Source: Siphonodentalium dalli
Taxonomy: Eukaryota; Mollusca; Scaphopoda; Gadilida; Siphonodentaliidae
Direction of reading: 5' to 3'
Length of the DNA stretch: 64,000 nucleotides
NCBI GenBank assembly: GCA_032622095.1
Contig: CP136063.1
Span: 9,775,814 to 9,839,813, forward strand
Both the position numbers and the translations under genes were made by a program. Under the pieces are notes generated by a model that worked only from the letters and a program-made list of their open reading frames with translations, searched no databases and had not been told where the DNA came from. This document shows positions 1-13,929 of the stretch, piece by piece (within the stretch, counting starts at the first letter, position 1; each line of letters opens with the position of its first letter).

Positions 1-3000
1 CATTGATCTAATTGGATTAAAACAGTCACTGGGCATATAAATTTTGCAAATATTGTCATAATATCCCATGTTTCTGCTAAATTAAGGGGTCCCCATTGTT
101 CTAATTGGACTAAAACAGTCACTGGGCATATCAATTCTGCAAATATTGTCATAACATCCCATGTTTCTGCCAAATTAAGGAGTAACCATTGTTCTAATTG
201 GACTAAAACAGTCACTGTGCATATCAATTCTGCAAATATTGTCATAACACTGATAACACCCCATGTTTCTGCCAAATTAAGGGGTGCCCATTGATCTAAT
301 TGGATTAAAACAGTCACTGGGCATATAAATTTTTGCAAATATTGTCATAATATCCCATGTTTCTGCTAAATTAAGGAGTCCCCATTGTTCTAATTGGATT
401 AAAACAGTCACTGGACGTACATGTATAAATTCTGCAAATGTTGTCATAACATCCCATGTTTCTGCCAAATTAAGGTGTCCTCATTGTTCTAATTAGACTA
501 AAACAGTCACTGAAAAAAAATTCTGCAAATATTGTCATAACATCCCATATTTCTGACAAATTAAGGGGTCACCATTGTTCTAATTGCACTAAAACAGTCA
601 CCGGGCATATAAATTCTGCAAATATTGTCATAACATCCCATGTTTCTGCCAAATTAAGGTGTCCCCGTTGTACTAATTAGACTAAAACAGTCACTGGGCA
701 TATACGTTCTGAAAATATTGTCATAACATTCCATATTTCGGCCAAATTAAGGGGTCCCCATTGTTCTAATTGGACTAAAACAGTCACTGGGCATATAAAT
801 TCTGCAAATATTGTCATAACATCAGATAACATCCCATGTTTCTGCCAAATTAATGGGTCCCCATTGTTCTAATTGGACTAAAACAGTCATTGGGCATATT
901 ATTTCTGCAAATATTATCATAACATCACATGTTTCTGCTAAATTAAGGGGTCCCCATTGTTCTAATTTGATTAAAACAGTCACTGGGCATATAAATTCTG
1001 CAAATATTGTCATAGCATCCCATGTTTCTGCCAAATTAAGGTGTCCTCATTGTTCTAATTAGACTAAAACAGTCACTGGACATATAAGTTCTGCAAATAG
1101 TTATGAAAAGTTAAGGGGTCCCCATTCTTCTAATGGGATTAAGACAGTCACTGTGCATATCAATTCTGCAAATATTGTCATAACACCCCATGTTTCTGCC
1201 AAATTAAGGGGTCCCCATTGATCTAATTGGAATAAAACAGTCACTGGGCATATCAATCCTGCAAATATTGTCATAACATCACATGTTTCTGCCAAATTAA
1301 GGGGTCTCCATTGCTCTAATTGGATTAAAACAGTCACTGGGCATATAAATTTTTGCAAATATTGTCATAATATCCCATGTTTCTGCTAAATTAAGGGGTC
1401 CCCATCGTTCTAATTGGATTAAAACAGTCAATGGGCATATATATTCTTCAAATATTGTCATAACATCTCATCTTTCTGCCAAATTAAGGTGTCCCCATTG
1501 ATCTAATTGGACTAAAACAGTCACTGGGCATATACATTCTGCAAATATCGTCATAAAATCACATGTTTCTGCCAAATTAAGGGCTCTCCATTGTTCTAAT
1601 TGGACTAAAACAGTCAGCGGCATATAAATTCTGCTCAATATTGTCATAACTTCCAATGTTTCTGCGAAATTAAGGTGTCCTCATTGTACTAATTAGACTA
1701 AAAAAGTCACTGGGCATATAAATTCTGCAAATATTGTCATAACATCATATGTTTCTGCCTAATTAAGGGGTCTCCATTGTTCTAATTGGATTAAAACAGT
1801 TACTGGGCATATCAATTCTGCAAATATTGTCATAACATCCCATGTTTTTGCCAAATTAAGGACTCCCCTTTGTTCTAATTGGACTAAAACAGTCACTGGG
1901 CATATAAATTCTGCAAATATTGTCATAACATCACATGTTTCTGCCAAATTAAGGGGTCTCCATTGTTCTAATTGGATTAAAACAGTCACTCTCGGGGCAT
2001 ATCAATTCTGCAAATATTGTCATAACATCCCATGTTTTTGCCAAATTAAGGACTCCCCATTGTTCTAATTGGACTAAAACAGTCACTGGGCATATAAATT
2101 CTGCAAATATTGTCATAACATCACATGTTTCTGCTAAAGTAAGGGGTCCCCATTGTTCTAATTGGATTAAAACAGTCACTTGACGTACATGTATAAATTC
2201 TGCAAATGTTGTCATAACATCCCATGTTTCTGCCAAATTAAGGTGTCCTCGTTGTACTAATTAGACTAAAGCAGTCACTGGGCATATACATTCTGCAAAT
2301 ATTGTCATAACATCACATGTTTCGGCCAAATTAAGGGGTCCCCATTGTTATAATTGGACTAAAACAGTCACTGGGCATATAAATTCTGCAAATATTGTTA
2401 TAGCGTCCCATGTTTCTGCCAAATTAAGGTGTCCTCATTGTTCTAATTAGACTAAAACAGTCACTGGGCATATAAGTTATGCAAATATTGTCATAACATC
2501 CCATGTTTCTGCCAAATTAAGGGTCCCCATTGTTCTAATTGGACTAAAACAGTCATTGGGCATATTATTTCTGCAAATATTATCATAACATCACATGTTT
2601 CTGCTAAATTAAGGGGTCCCCATTGTTCTAATTTGATTAAAACAGTCACTGGGCATATAAATTCTGCAAATATTGTCATAGCATCCCATGTTTCTGCCAA
2701 ATTAAGGTGTCCTCATTGTTCTAATTAGACTAAAACAGTCACTGGACATATAAGTTCTGCAAATAGTTATGAAAAGTTAAGGGGTCCCCATTCTTCTAAT
2801 GGGATTAAGACAGTCACTGTGCATATCAATTCTGCAAATATTGTCATAACACCCCATGTTTCTGCCAAATTAAGGGGTGCCCATTGATCTAATTGGAATA
2901 AAACAGTCACTGGGCATATCAATTCTGCAAATATTGTCATAACATCACATGTTTCTGCCAACTTAAGGGGTCTACATTGCTCTAATTGGATTAAAACAGT

Positions 3001-6000
3001 CACTGGGCATATACATTTTTGCAAATATTGTCATAATATCCCATGTTTCTGCTAAATTAAGGGGTCCCCATTGTTCTAATTGGATTAAAACAGTCAATGG
3101 GCATATACATTCTTCAAATATTGTCATAACATCTCATCTTTCTGCCAAATTAAGGTGTCACCATTGATCTAATTGGACTAAAACAGTCACTGGGCATATA
3201 TACATTCTGCAAATATCGTCATAACATCACATGTTTCTGCCAAATTAAGGTCTCTCCATTGTTCTAATTGGACTAAAACAGTCACTGGGCATATAAATTC
3301 TGCAAATATTGTCATAACATCCAATGTTTCTGCCAAATTAAGTTGTCCTCATTGTTCTAATTAGACTAAAACAGTCACTGGGCATATATATTCTGCAAAT
3401 ATTGTCATAACATCCCATGTTTCTGCCAAATTAAGGGGTAACCATTGTTCTAATTGGACTAAAACAGTCACTGGGCATATCAATTCTGCAAATATTGTCA
3501 TAACATCCCATGTTTCTGCCAAATTAAAGGGTAACTATTGTTCTAATTGGACTAAAACAGTCACTGTGCATATCAATTCTGCAAATATTGTCATAACACT
3601 GATAACACCCCATGTTTCTGCCAAATTAAGGGGTGCCCATTGATCTAATTGGATTAAAACAGTCACTGGGCATATAAATTTTGCAAATATTGTCATAATA
3701 TCCCATGTTTCTGCTAAATTAAGGGGTCCCCATTGTTCTAATTGGACTAAAACAGTCACTGGGCATATCAATTCTGCAAATATTGTCATAACATCCCATG
3801 TTTCTGCCAAATTAAGGAGTAACCATTGTTCTAATTGGACTAAAACAGTCACTGTGCATATCAATTCTGCAAATATTGTCATAACACTGATAACACCCCA
3901 TGTTTCTGCCAAATTAAGGGGTGCCCATTGATCTAATTGGATTAAAACAGTCACTGGGCATATAAATTTTTGCAAATATTGTCATAATATCCCATGTTTC
4001 TGCTAAATTAAGGAGTCCCCATTGTTCTAATTGGATTAAAACAGTCACTGGACGTACATGTATAAATTCTGCAAATGTTGTCATAACATCCCATGTTTCT
4101 GCCAAATTAAGGTGTCCTCATTGTTCTAATTAGACTAAAACAGTCACTGAAAAAAAATTCTGCAAATATTGTCATAACATCCCATATTTCTGACAAATTA
4201 AGGGGTCACCATTGTTCTAATTGCACTAAAACAGTCACCGGGCATATAAATTCTGCAAATATTGTCATAACATCCCATGTTTCTGCCAAATTAAGGTGTC
4301 CCCGTTGTACTAATTAGACTAAAACAGTCACTGGGCATATACGTTCTGAAAATATTGTCATAACATTCCATATTTCGGCCAAATTAAGGGGTCCCCATTG
4401 TTCTAATTGGACTAAAACAGTCACTGGGCATATAAATTCTGCAAATATTGTCATAACATCAGATAACATCCCATGTTTCTGCCAAATTAATGGGTCCCCA
4501 TTGTTCTAATTGGACTAAAACAGTCATTGGGCATATTATTTCTGCAAATATTATCATAACATCACATGTTTCTGCTAAATTAAGGGGTCCCCATTGTTCT
4601 AATTTGATTAAAACAGTCACTGGGCATATAAATTCTGCAAATATTGTCATAGCATCCCATGTTTCTGCCAAATTAAGGTGTCCTCATTGTTCTAATTAGA
4701 CTAAAACAGTCACTGGACATATAAGTTCTGCAAATAGTTATGAAAAGTTAAGGGGTCCCCATTCTTCTAATGGGATTAAGACAGTCACTGTGCATATCAA
4801 TTCTGCAAATATTGTCATAACACCCCATGTTTCTGCCAAATTAAGGGGTCCCCATTGATCTAATTGGAATAAAACAGTCACTGGGCATATCAATCCTGCA
4901 AATATTGTCATAACATCACATGTTTCTGCCAAATTAAGGGGTCTCCATTGCTCTAATTGGATTAAAACAGTCACTGGGCATATAAATTTTTGCAAATATT
5001 GTCATAATATCCCATGTTTCTGCTAAATTAAGGGGTCCCCATCGTTCTAATTGGATTAAAACAGTCAATGGGCATATATATTCTTCAAATATTGTCATAA
5101 CATCTCATCTTTCTGCCAAATTAAGGTGTCCCCATTGATCTAATTGGACTAAAACAGTCACTGGGCATATACATTCTGCAAATATCGTCATAAAATCACA
5201 TGTTTCTGCCAAATTAAGGGCTCTCCATTGTTCTAATTGGACTAAAACAGTCAGCGGCATATAAATTCTGCTCAATATTGTCATAACTTCCAATGTTTCT
5301 GCGAAATTAAGGTGTCCTCATTGTACTAATTAGACTAAAAAAGTCACTGGGCATATAAATTCTGCAAATATTGTCATAACATCATATGTTTCTGCCTAAT
5401 TAAGGGGTCTCCATTGTTCTAATTGGATTAAAACAGTTACTGGGCATATCAATTCTGCAAATATTGTCATAACATCCCATGTTTTTGCCAAATTAAGGAC
5501 TCCCCTTTGTTCTAATTGGACTAAAACAGTCACTGGGCATATAAATTCTGCAAATATTGTCATAACATCACATGTTTCTGCCAAATTAAGGGGTCTCCAT
5601 TGTTCTAATTGGATTAAAACAGTCACTCTCGGGGCATATCAATTCTGCAAATATTGTCATAACATCCAATGTTTCTGCCAAATTAAGGTGTCCTCATTGT
5701 TCTAATTAGACTAAAACAGTCACTGGTCATATAAATTCTTCAAATATTGTCATAACACTGATAACACCCCATGTTTCTGCCAAATTAAGGGGTGCCCATT
5801 GATCTAATTGGATTAAAACAGTCACTGGGCATATAAATTTTGCAAATATTGTCATAATATCCCATGTTTCTGCTAAATTAAGGGGTCCCCATTGTTCTAA
5901 TTGGACTAAAACAGTCACTGGGCATATCAATTCTGCAAATATTGTCATAACATCCCATGTTTCTGCCAAATTAAGGGGTAACCATTGTTCTAATTGGACT

Positions 6001-9000
6001 AAAACAGTCACTGGGCATATAAATTCTGCAAATATTGTCATAACATCCAATGTTTCTGCCAAATTAAGGTGTCCTCATTGTTCTAATTAGACTAAAACAG
6101 TCACTGGTCATATAAATTCTTCAAATATTGTCATAACACTGATAACACCCCATGTTTCTGCCAAATTAAGGGGTGCCCATTGATCTAATTGGATTAAAAC
6201 AGTCACTGGGCATATAAATTTTGCAAATATTGTCATAATATCCCATGTTTCTGCTAAATTAAGGGGTCCCCATTGTTCTAATTGGACTAAAACAGTCACT
6301 GGGCATATCAATTCTGCAAATATTGTCATAACATCCCATGTTTCTGCCAAATTAAGGAGTAACCATTGTTCTAATTGGACTAAAACAGTCACTGTGCATA
6401 TCAATTCTGCAAATATTGTCATAACACTGATAACACCCCATGTTTCTGCCAAATTAAGGGGTGCCCATTGATCTAATTGGATTAAAACAGTCACTGGGCA
6501 TATAAATTTTGCAAATATTGTCATAACATCATATGTTTCTGCCTAATTAAGGGGTCTCCATTGTTCTAATTGGATTAAAACAGTTACTGGGCATATCAAT
6601 TCTGCAAATATTGTCATAACATCCCATGTTTTTGCCAAATTAAGGACTCCCCTTTGTTCTAATTGGACTAAAACAGTCACTGGGCATATAAATTCTGCAA
6701 ATATTGTCATAACATCACATGTTTCTGCCAAATTAAGGGGTCTCCATTGTTCTAATTGGATTAAAACAGTCACTCTCGGGGCATATCAATTCTGCAAATA
6801 TTGTCATAACATCCCATGTTTTTGCCAAATTAAGGACTCCCCATTGTTCTAATTGGACTAAAACAGTCACTGGGCATATAAATTCTGCAAATATTGTCAT
6901 AACATCACATGTTTCTGCTAAAGTAAGGGGTCCCCATTGTTCTAATTGGATTAAAACAGTCACTTGACGTACATGTATAAATTCTGCAAATGTTGTCATA
7001 ACATCCCATGTTTCTGCCAAATTAAGGTGTCCTCGTTGTACTAATTAGACTAAAGCAGTCACTGGGCATATACATTCTGCAAATATTGTCATAACATCAC
7101 ATGTTTCGGCCAAATTAAGGGGTCCCCATTGTTCTAATTGGACTAAAACAGTCACTGGGCATATAAATTCTGCAAATATTGTTATAGCATCCCATGTTTC
7201 TGCCAAATTAAGGTGTCCTCATTGTTCTAATTAGACTAAAACAGTCACTGGGCATATAAGTTATGCAAATATTGTCATAACATCCCATGTTTCTGCCAAA
7301 TTAAGGGTCCCCATTGTTCTAATTGGACTAAAAAAGTCACTGGGCATATAAATTATGCAAATATTGTCATAACATCCCATGTTTCTGCCAAATTAAGGGG
7401 TCCCCATTCTTCTAATGGGATTAAGACAGTCACTGTGCATATCAATTCTGCAAATATTGTCATAACACCCCATGTTTCTGCCAAATTAAGGGGTGCCCAT
7501 TGATCTAATTGGAATAAAACAGTCACTGGGCATATCAATTCTGCAAATATTGTCATAACATCACATGTTTCTGCCAACTTAAGGGGTCTACATTGCTCTA
7601 ATTGGATTAAAACAGTCACTGGGCATATACATTTTTGCAAATATTGTCATAATATCCCATGTTTCTGCTAAATTAAGGGGTCCCCATTGTTCTAATTGGA
7701 TTAAAACAGTCAATGGGCATATACATTCTTCAAATATTGTCATAACATCTCATCTTTCTGCCAAATTAAGGTGTCACCATTGATCTAATTGGACTAAAAC
7801 AGTCACTGGGCATATATACATTCTGCAAATATCGTCATAACATCACATGTTTCTGCCAAATTAAGGGCTCTCCATTGTTCTAATTGGACTAAAACAGTCA
7901 CTGGGCATATAAATTCTGCAAATATTGTCATAACATCCAATGTTTCTGCCAAATTAAGTTGTCCTCATTGTTCTAATTAGACTAAAACAGTCACTGGGCA
8001 TATATATTCTGCAAATATTGTCATAACATCCCATGTTTCTGCCAAATTAAGGGGTAACCATTGTTCTAATTGGACTAAAACAGTCACTGGGCATATCAAT
8101 TCTGCAAATATTGTCATAACATCCCATGTTTCTGCCAAATTAAGGGGTAACTATTGTTCTAATTGGACTAAAACAGTCACTGTGCATATCAATTCTGCAA
8201 ATATTGTCATAACACTGATAACACCCCATGTTTCTGCCAAATAAGGGTTGCCCATTGATCTAATTGGATTAAAACAGTCACTGGGCATATAAATTTTTGC
8301 AAATATTGTCATAATATCCCATGTTTCTGCTAAATTAAGGGGTCCCCATTGTTCTAATTGGATTAAAACAGTCACTGGACGTACATGTATACATTCTGCA
8401 AATGTTGTCATAACATCCCATGTTTCTGCCAAATTAAGGTGTCCTCATTGTTCTAATTAGACTAAAACAGTCACCGGGCATATAAATTCTGCAAATATTG
8501 TCATATCATCCCATATTTCTGCCAAATTAAGGGGTCCCCATTCTTCTAATGGGATTAAGACAGTCACTGTGCATATCAATTCTGCAAATATTGTCATAAC
8601 ACCCCATGTTTCTGCCAAATTAAGGGGTCCCAATTGATCTAATTGGAATAAAACAGTCACTGGGCATATCAATCCTGCAAATATTGTCATAACATTACAT
8701 GTTTCTGCCAAATTAAGGGGTCCCCATTGTTCTAATTGGACTAAAACAGTCACTGGGCATATAAATTCTGCAAATATTGTCATAACATCAGATAACATCC
8801 CATGTTTCGGCCAAATTAATGGGTCCCCATTGTTCTAATTGGACTAAAACAGTCATTGGGCATATTAATTCTGCAAATATTATCATAACATCACATGTTT
8901 CTGCTAAATTAAGGGGTCCCCATTGTTCTAATTTGATTAAAACAGTCACTGGGCATATAAATTCTGCAAATATTGTCATAGCATCCCATGTTTCTGCCAA

Positions 9001-11640
9001 ATTAAGGTGTCCTCATTGTTCTAATTAGACTAAAACAGTCACTGGGCATATAAGTTCTGCAAATATTGTCATAACATCCCATGTTTCTGCCAAATTAATG
9101 GTCCCCATTGTTCTAATTGGACTAAAACAGTCACTGGGCATATAAATTCTTCAAATATTGTCATAACATCCCATGTTTCTGGCAAATTAAGGGGTCCCCA
9201 TTCTTCTAATGGGATTAAGACAGTCACTGTGCATATCAATTCTGCAAATATTGTCATAACACCCCATGTTTCTGCCAAATTAAGGGGTGCCCATTGATCT
9301 AATTGGAATAAAACAGTCACTGGGCATATCAATTCTGCAAATATTGTCATAACATCACATGTTTCTGCCAAATTAAGGGGTCTCCATTACTCTAATTGGA
9401 TTAAAACAGTCACTGGGCATATACATTTTTGCAAATATTGTCATAATATCCCATGTTTCTGCTAAATTAAGGGGTCCCCATTGTTCTAATTGGATTAAAA
9501 CAGTCAATGGGCATATACATTCTTCAAATATTGTCATAACATCTCATCTTTCTTCAAATTAAGGTGTCCCCATTGATCTAATTGGACTAAAACAGTCACT
9601 GGGCATATACATTCTGCAAATATCGTCATAACATCACATGTTTCGGCCAAATTAAGGGCTCTCCATTGTTCTAATTGGACTAAAACAGTCACTGGGCATA
9701 TAAATTCTGCAAATATTGTCATAACATCCAATGTTTCTGCCAAATTAAGGTGTCCTCATTGTTCTAATTAGACTAAAACAGTCACTGGGCATATAAATTC
9801 TGCAAATATTGTCATAACACTGATAACACCCCATGTTTCTGCCAAATTAAGGGGTGCCCATTGATCTAATTGGATTAAAACAGTCACTGGGCATATAAAT
9901 TTTTGCAAATATTGTCATAATATCCCATGTTTCTGCTAAATTAAGGGGTCCCCATTGTTCTAATTGGATTAAAACAGTCACTGGACGAACATGTATACAT
10001 TCTGCAAATGTTGTCATAACATCCCATGTTTCTGCCAAATTAAGGTGTCCTCATTGTTCTAATTAGACTAAAACAGTCACTGGGCATATAATTTTTTGCA
10101 AATATTGTCATAATATCCCATGTTTCTGCTAAATTAAGGGGTCCCCGTTGTTCTAATTGGACTAAAACAGTCACTGGGCATATCAATTCTGCAAATATTG
10201 TCATAACATCCCATGTTTCTGCCAAATTAAGGGGTAACCATTGTTCTAATTGGACTAAAACAGTCACTGTGCATATCAATTCTGCAAATATTGTCATAAC
10301 ACTGATAACACCCCATGTTTCTGCCAAATTAAGGGGTGCCCATTGATCTAATTGGATTAAAACAGTCACTGGGCATATAAATTTTTGCAAATATTGTCAT
10401 AATATCCCATGTTTCTGCTAAATTAAGGGGTCCCCATTGTTCTAATTGGATTAAAACAGTCACTGGACGTACATGTATACATTCTGCAAATGTTGTCATA
10501 ACATCCCATGTTTCTGCCAAATTAAGGTGTCCTCATTGTTCTAATTAGACTAAAACAGTCACTGGGCATATAAATTCTGCAAATATTGTCATAACATCCC
10601 ATATTTCTGCCAAATTAAGGGGTCACCATTGTTCTAATTGCACTAAAACAGTCACCAGGCATATAAATTCTGCAAATATTGTCATAACATCCCATGTTTC
10701 TGCCAAATTAAGGTGTCCTCGTTGTACTAATTAGACTAAAACAGTCACTGGGCATATACATTCTGCAAATATTGTCATAACATCCCATGTTTCGACCAAA
10801 TTAAGGGGTCCCCATTGTTCTAATTGGACTAAAACAGTCACTGGGCATATAAATTCTGCAAATATTGTCATAACATCAGATAACATCCCATGTTTCTGCC
10901 AAATTAATGGGTCCCCATTGTTCTAATTGGACTAAAACAGTCATTGGGCATATTCATTCTGCAAATATTATCATAACATCACATGTTTCTGCTAAATTAA
11001 GGGGTCCCCATTGTTCTAATTTGATTAAAACAGTCACTGGGCATATAAATTCTGCAAATATTGTCATAGCATCCCATTTTTCTGCCTAATTAAGGTGTCC
11101 TCATTGTTCTAATTAGACTAAAACAGTCACTGGACATATAAGTTCTGCAAATAGTTATGACAAATTAAGGGGACCACATTCTTCTAATGGGATTAAGACA
11201 GTCACTGTGCATATCAATTCTGCAAATATTGTCATAACACCCCATGTTTCTGCCAAATTAAGGGGTCCCCATTGATCTAATTAGAATAAAACAGTCACTG
11301 GGCATATCAATCCTGCAAATATTGTCATAACATCACATGTTTCTGCCAAATTAAGGGGTCTCCATTGCTCTAATTGGATTAAAACAGTCACTGGGCATAT
11401 AAATGTTTGCAAATATTGTCATAATATCCCATGTTTCTGCTAAATTAAGGGGTCGCCATCGTTCTAATTGGATTAAAACAGTCAATGGGGATATAAGTTC
11501 TTCAAATATTGTCATAACATCCCATCTTTCTGCCAAATTAAGGTGTCCCCATTGATCTAATTGGACTAAAACAGTCACTGGGCATATACATTCTGCAAAT
11601 ATTGTCATATTAACATCCCATGTTTCTTCCAAATTAACCC
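1..11640. repeat. 93-bp satellite array (about 125 units)
   Basis: A unit of 93 bp is repeated from the window edge to about 11640; unit starts at 1, 94 and 187 show the period directly. Each unit has a conserved core (ACTAAAACAGTCACTGGGCA, then GCAAATATTGTCATAA) and a TTAA in the segment CAAATTAAGG. Unit variants differ by point changes and small insertions, such as a 9-bp ACTGATAAC duplication and an inserted ACGTACATGTAT. Because 93 is a multiple of three, open frames run across units on both strands. The minus-strand reading repeats every 31 residues, but unit types containing CTAATTAGAC have a CAA-to-TAA stop. I see no splice or expression signal and call it non-coding satellite. A worn half unit continues at 11752-11822 beyond a MITE. 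The array runs off the left edge. Confidence 0.97.
3638..5664 (+). repeat. near-identical 2-kb duplication inside the satellite (copy of 1-2027)
   Basis: The sequence from 3638 follows that from position 1 with a constant offset of 3637 bp, down to private variants such as the run of eight A after CAGTCACTG and the TCTCGGGGC variant. The match ends near 2027/5664, where the two copies switch to different unit types. Further blocks match 1736-2700 at offset 4784 and 2767-3535 at offset 4616, and a 381-bp block is repeated at about 5668 and 6049. The array therefore has higher-order structure made by unequal exchange or replication slippage. Confidence 0.9.
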
Positions 11641-11751
11641 TTTACCCAACAGAACGGCCCTGTGCCAATGCATTCTCTTATATATGCGAGTCGACCATTG
11701 GCTTAACACATATTAAAAATAATAAAATTGTCAAAGAATGTAGAGTATTAA
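11634..11751 (+). mobile_element. piggyBac-like MITE, internally deleted copy, inserted in a satellite unit
   Basis: TTAA at 11634-11637 is followed by CCCTTTACCCAACAG and the start of the palindromic arm (CCAATGCATTCTCTTATATA, GTCGACCAT). The sequence then jumps to the A/T-rich core and ends at TTAA 11748-11751, after which the satellite unit resumes (GGGGTTCCCATTG). Intact satellite units read CAAATTAAGGGG here, so the TTAA of the unit is the target site. The right terminal repeat seen in full copies is missing, so this copy has lost its right half. Confidence 0.85.
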
Positions 11752-11819
11752 GGGGTTCCCATTGTTCTAATTGGACTAAAACATTCACTGGGCATATATA
11801 TTTAGCAAATATTTTGATA

Positions 11820-12490
11820 ACGACCAATGTTGACACATAATGCATCGCGACTGATATAAATTAGTAAAGTGTAATGACAAATGTTGAAAAAAATGCATCT
11901 CGACTGTACTGTTGCAACAATGCTATAAAGGGGGGGGGGTCAGGATCTGAATTATCTCTATCTCTAATAATTTATGGACTTCTATAGAAGTACAATACAA
12001 AAAATAAATACAATACAATAAAATATCTACATAAGGAGACTATACCGATGTTACAAATAAATGAATTATGCAGGGGTTGGGATGGATATATGGAGAAATG
12101 GGGGTTAATTCAGATGAACTGATATAAATTATTAGAGCGATAACGACCAATGTTGACACATATTGCATTGCGACTGAGCTGTCGCGCCAAGGCTATACGA
12201 TAGGGGGGGGGGTCGGAATCTGAATTATCTCTATCTCTATAGAAAGGAATAGCAATTGATGTACATACATGTATATAGTAATATATACAAATTATGTACG
12301 TAACAGTTAAGACGACTATACCGATGATGGGGTGGGCTATATAGAAAAATAGGGGTTCATACTGTGAATCGATATAAATTAATAAAGCGGTAATGACAAA
12401 TGTTGAACTATAATGCATCTCGACTGTACTGTTTCAACAATGGTATATAATGGGGGGGGGGGGAGTCAGGATCAGCACCCCCCCCCAAAA
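11820..12490 (+). repeat. three diverged tandem units, each with a G tract
   Basis: Similar blocks start near 11820, 12140 and 12375. Each carries AATGTTGA, an AATGCAT segment, CGACTG, a run of 9 to 13 G and then a GTC(A/G)G segment; the first two continue into GAATTATCTCTATCTCTA. A C-run (12478-12487) follows the third block. No coding potential is evident. Confidence 0.7.
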
Positions 12491-12543
12491 AAAACCACCC
12501 CCAAGTTGCCACTTCCCAGATGATACTATACTGTCCTAAGTAA

Positions 12544-12975
12544 ATGACTTATTATACCCCCACTTTCGAAGAAAATGGGGGGGGGGTATATTGGATTGAC
12601 TGCGTCCGTCCGTCTGTCACGCTTTCTCCGTCCGTTTGTTTGTCCGTCCGTCCGTCCGACCTCATAACTCGAACAACTATGAACCGATTTCAATTATTTT
12701 TTGTATGCAATCTCCTTAGGACGGTCTCTCCTCATGATGCTAATTGCGGTTCGGTCCGACTTAATAACTTTAACAAATATGAACCGATTTCAATAATATT
12801 TGGTATACATGCTTCTCACAATACCCTCTCTACATAATGCGGCTAGGGATTGGCTCAGACTGTTTTTCGTAATAATACACCTCATTTTCGACTTATTTTG
12901 ACTTAGAAAATTCTGTCTGACTTAATAACTTTAACAAATATGAACCGATTTGAATAATTTTTTCTGTACAAACTT
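12544..12975 (+). repeat. dispersed repeat with CCGT microsatellite and repeated GAACCGATTT motif
   Basis: A TCCG/CCGT tetranucleotide tract occupies about 12603-12658. The phrase AAC(A/T)A(A/C)TATGAACCGATTT recurs at about 12672, 12773 and 12935, and a related phrase occurs at 17525. The reading frames here are accidental. This looks like an old interspersed repeat of unknown class. Confidence 0.6.
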
Positions 12976-13099
12976 CTTGTGACACCATATCGATATTATT
13001 AGTCCGAATTTGTCTTTAAAGTTAAAAATCTTTTTGGTTGAGTTTACGGATAATGCGGGTTGAATTTGCCGCAGTGGGGGTATGCTAGCACTCGAGTGC

Positions 13100-13900
13100 C
13101 CACCTCTTGTTGAACATGGGCTACTGGTCGGAGTTTTCGTCTGATCATCATGAATTTTGTCGTGGATGTTAATATTGACATGTAGATGGGAACGAGTCAT
13201 TTTGGGGTCATTCGGCCATAAAACATGGCCGCCAGAAGCCATCTTGGACTTTACTCTTTGTATGACTAAATTCTTTGCTACTAAATTTAGATGACATGTA
13301 GATGGGAAATGAGTCATTTTGGGGTCATTCTGCAAAAATTAAAAAAACAAGGCCGCTAATGGCCATCTTGGATTTCAAAATTCAATCCATTAGCACGGGC
13401 TACATGCCGAACTGTTCGCCTGATCATCATGAAATTTGTATGAATGTTAATATTGGCATGTAGATGGGGACGAGTCATTTTGGGGTCATTCGGCCATAAA
13501 AGTTGGCCATTGGCAGCCATCTTGGATTTTACTCATTACTTTACTCATTGCATGACTAAATCCTTTGGCATGGGCTACAAGTGATAGCTTTGGTCTGATC
13601 ATTATGGAATTTGTCATGACTTAGCATTGGCATGTAAATCTGAATGAGTCATTTTGTGGTATAAAACATGTCCGCATGCAGTCATCTGACTCATCTTGGA
13701 TTTGACTCTTTGCAAGAGGAAATTCTTTGGCACACCCTACAGTCAACTTTCCTCAGCCGATCATTTCCAAACTTCATATTAATCTTGATATTGATCTACT
13801 AACAGTACATGTAGATGGAAGCAATCAAATGTTTTTGAATTTCATTTGCAAACATAGCCGCCAGCAACCATCTTGGATTTTACTTTATATTCCGGTATAT
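13100..13900 (+). repeat. diverged tandem repeat, units of about 120-180 bp
   Basis: The phrases CATGTAGATGG, GAGTCATTTTGGGGTCATTC, GGCCATAAAA and GCCATCTTGGA recur in order four to five times with heavy divergence (for example at 13180-13250, 13290-13370, 13455-13535 and 13630-13700, with a last weak copy to 13890). A 134-residue minus-strand frame crosses it, but it has the periodicity of the repeat and no recognisable domain. Confidence 0.7.
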
Positions 13901-13929
13901 CTCCATGTTGATATAAATCTAGAATAACT

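Noticed and set aside
1-11640. Dozens of 60-146 codon frames on both strands of the satellite
   Set aside because: They repeat every 31 codons with the 93-bp unit, start at arbitrary ATGs and have no splice or promoter context.
12931-13335. 134-codon minus-strand frame
   Set aside because: It spans diverged repeat units and has no recognisable domain or exon boundaries.
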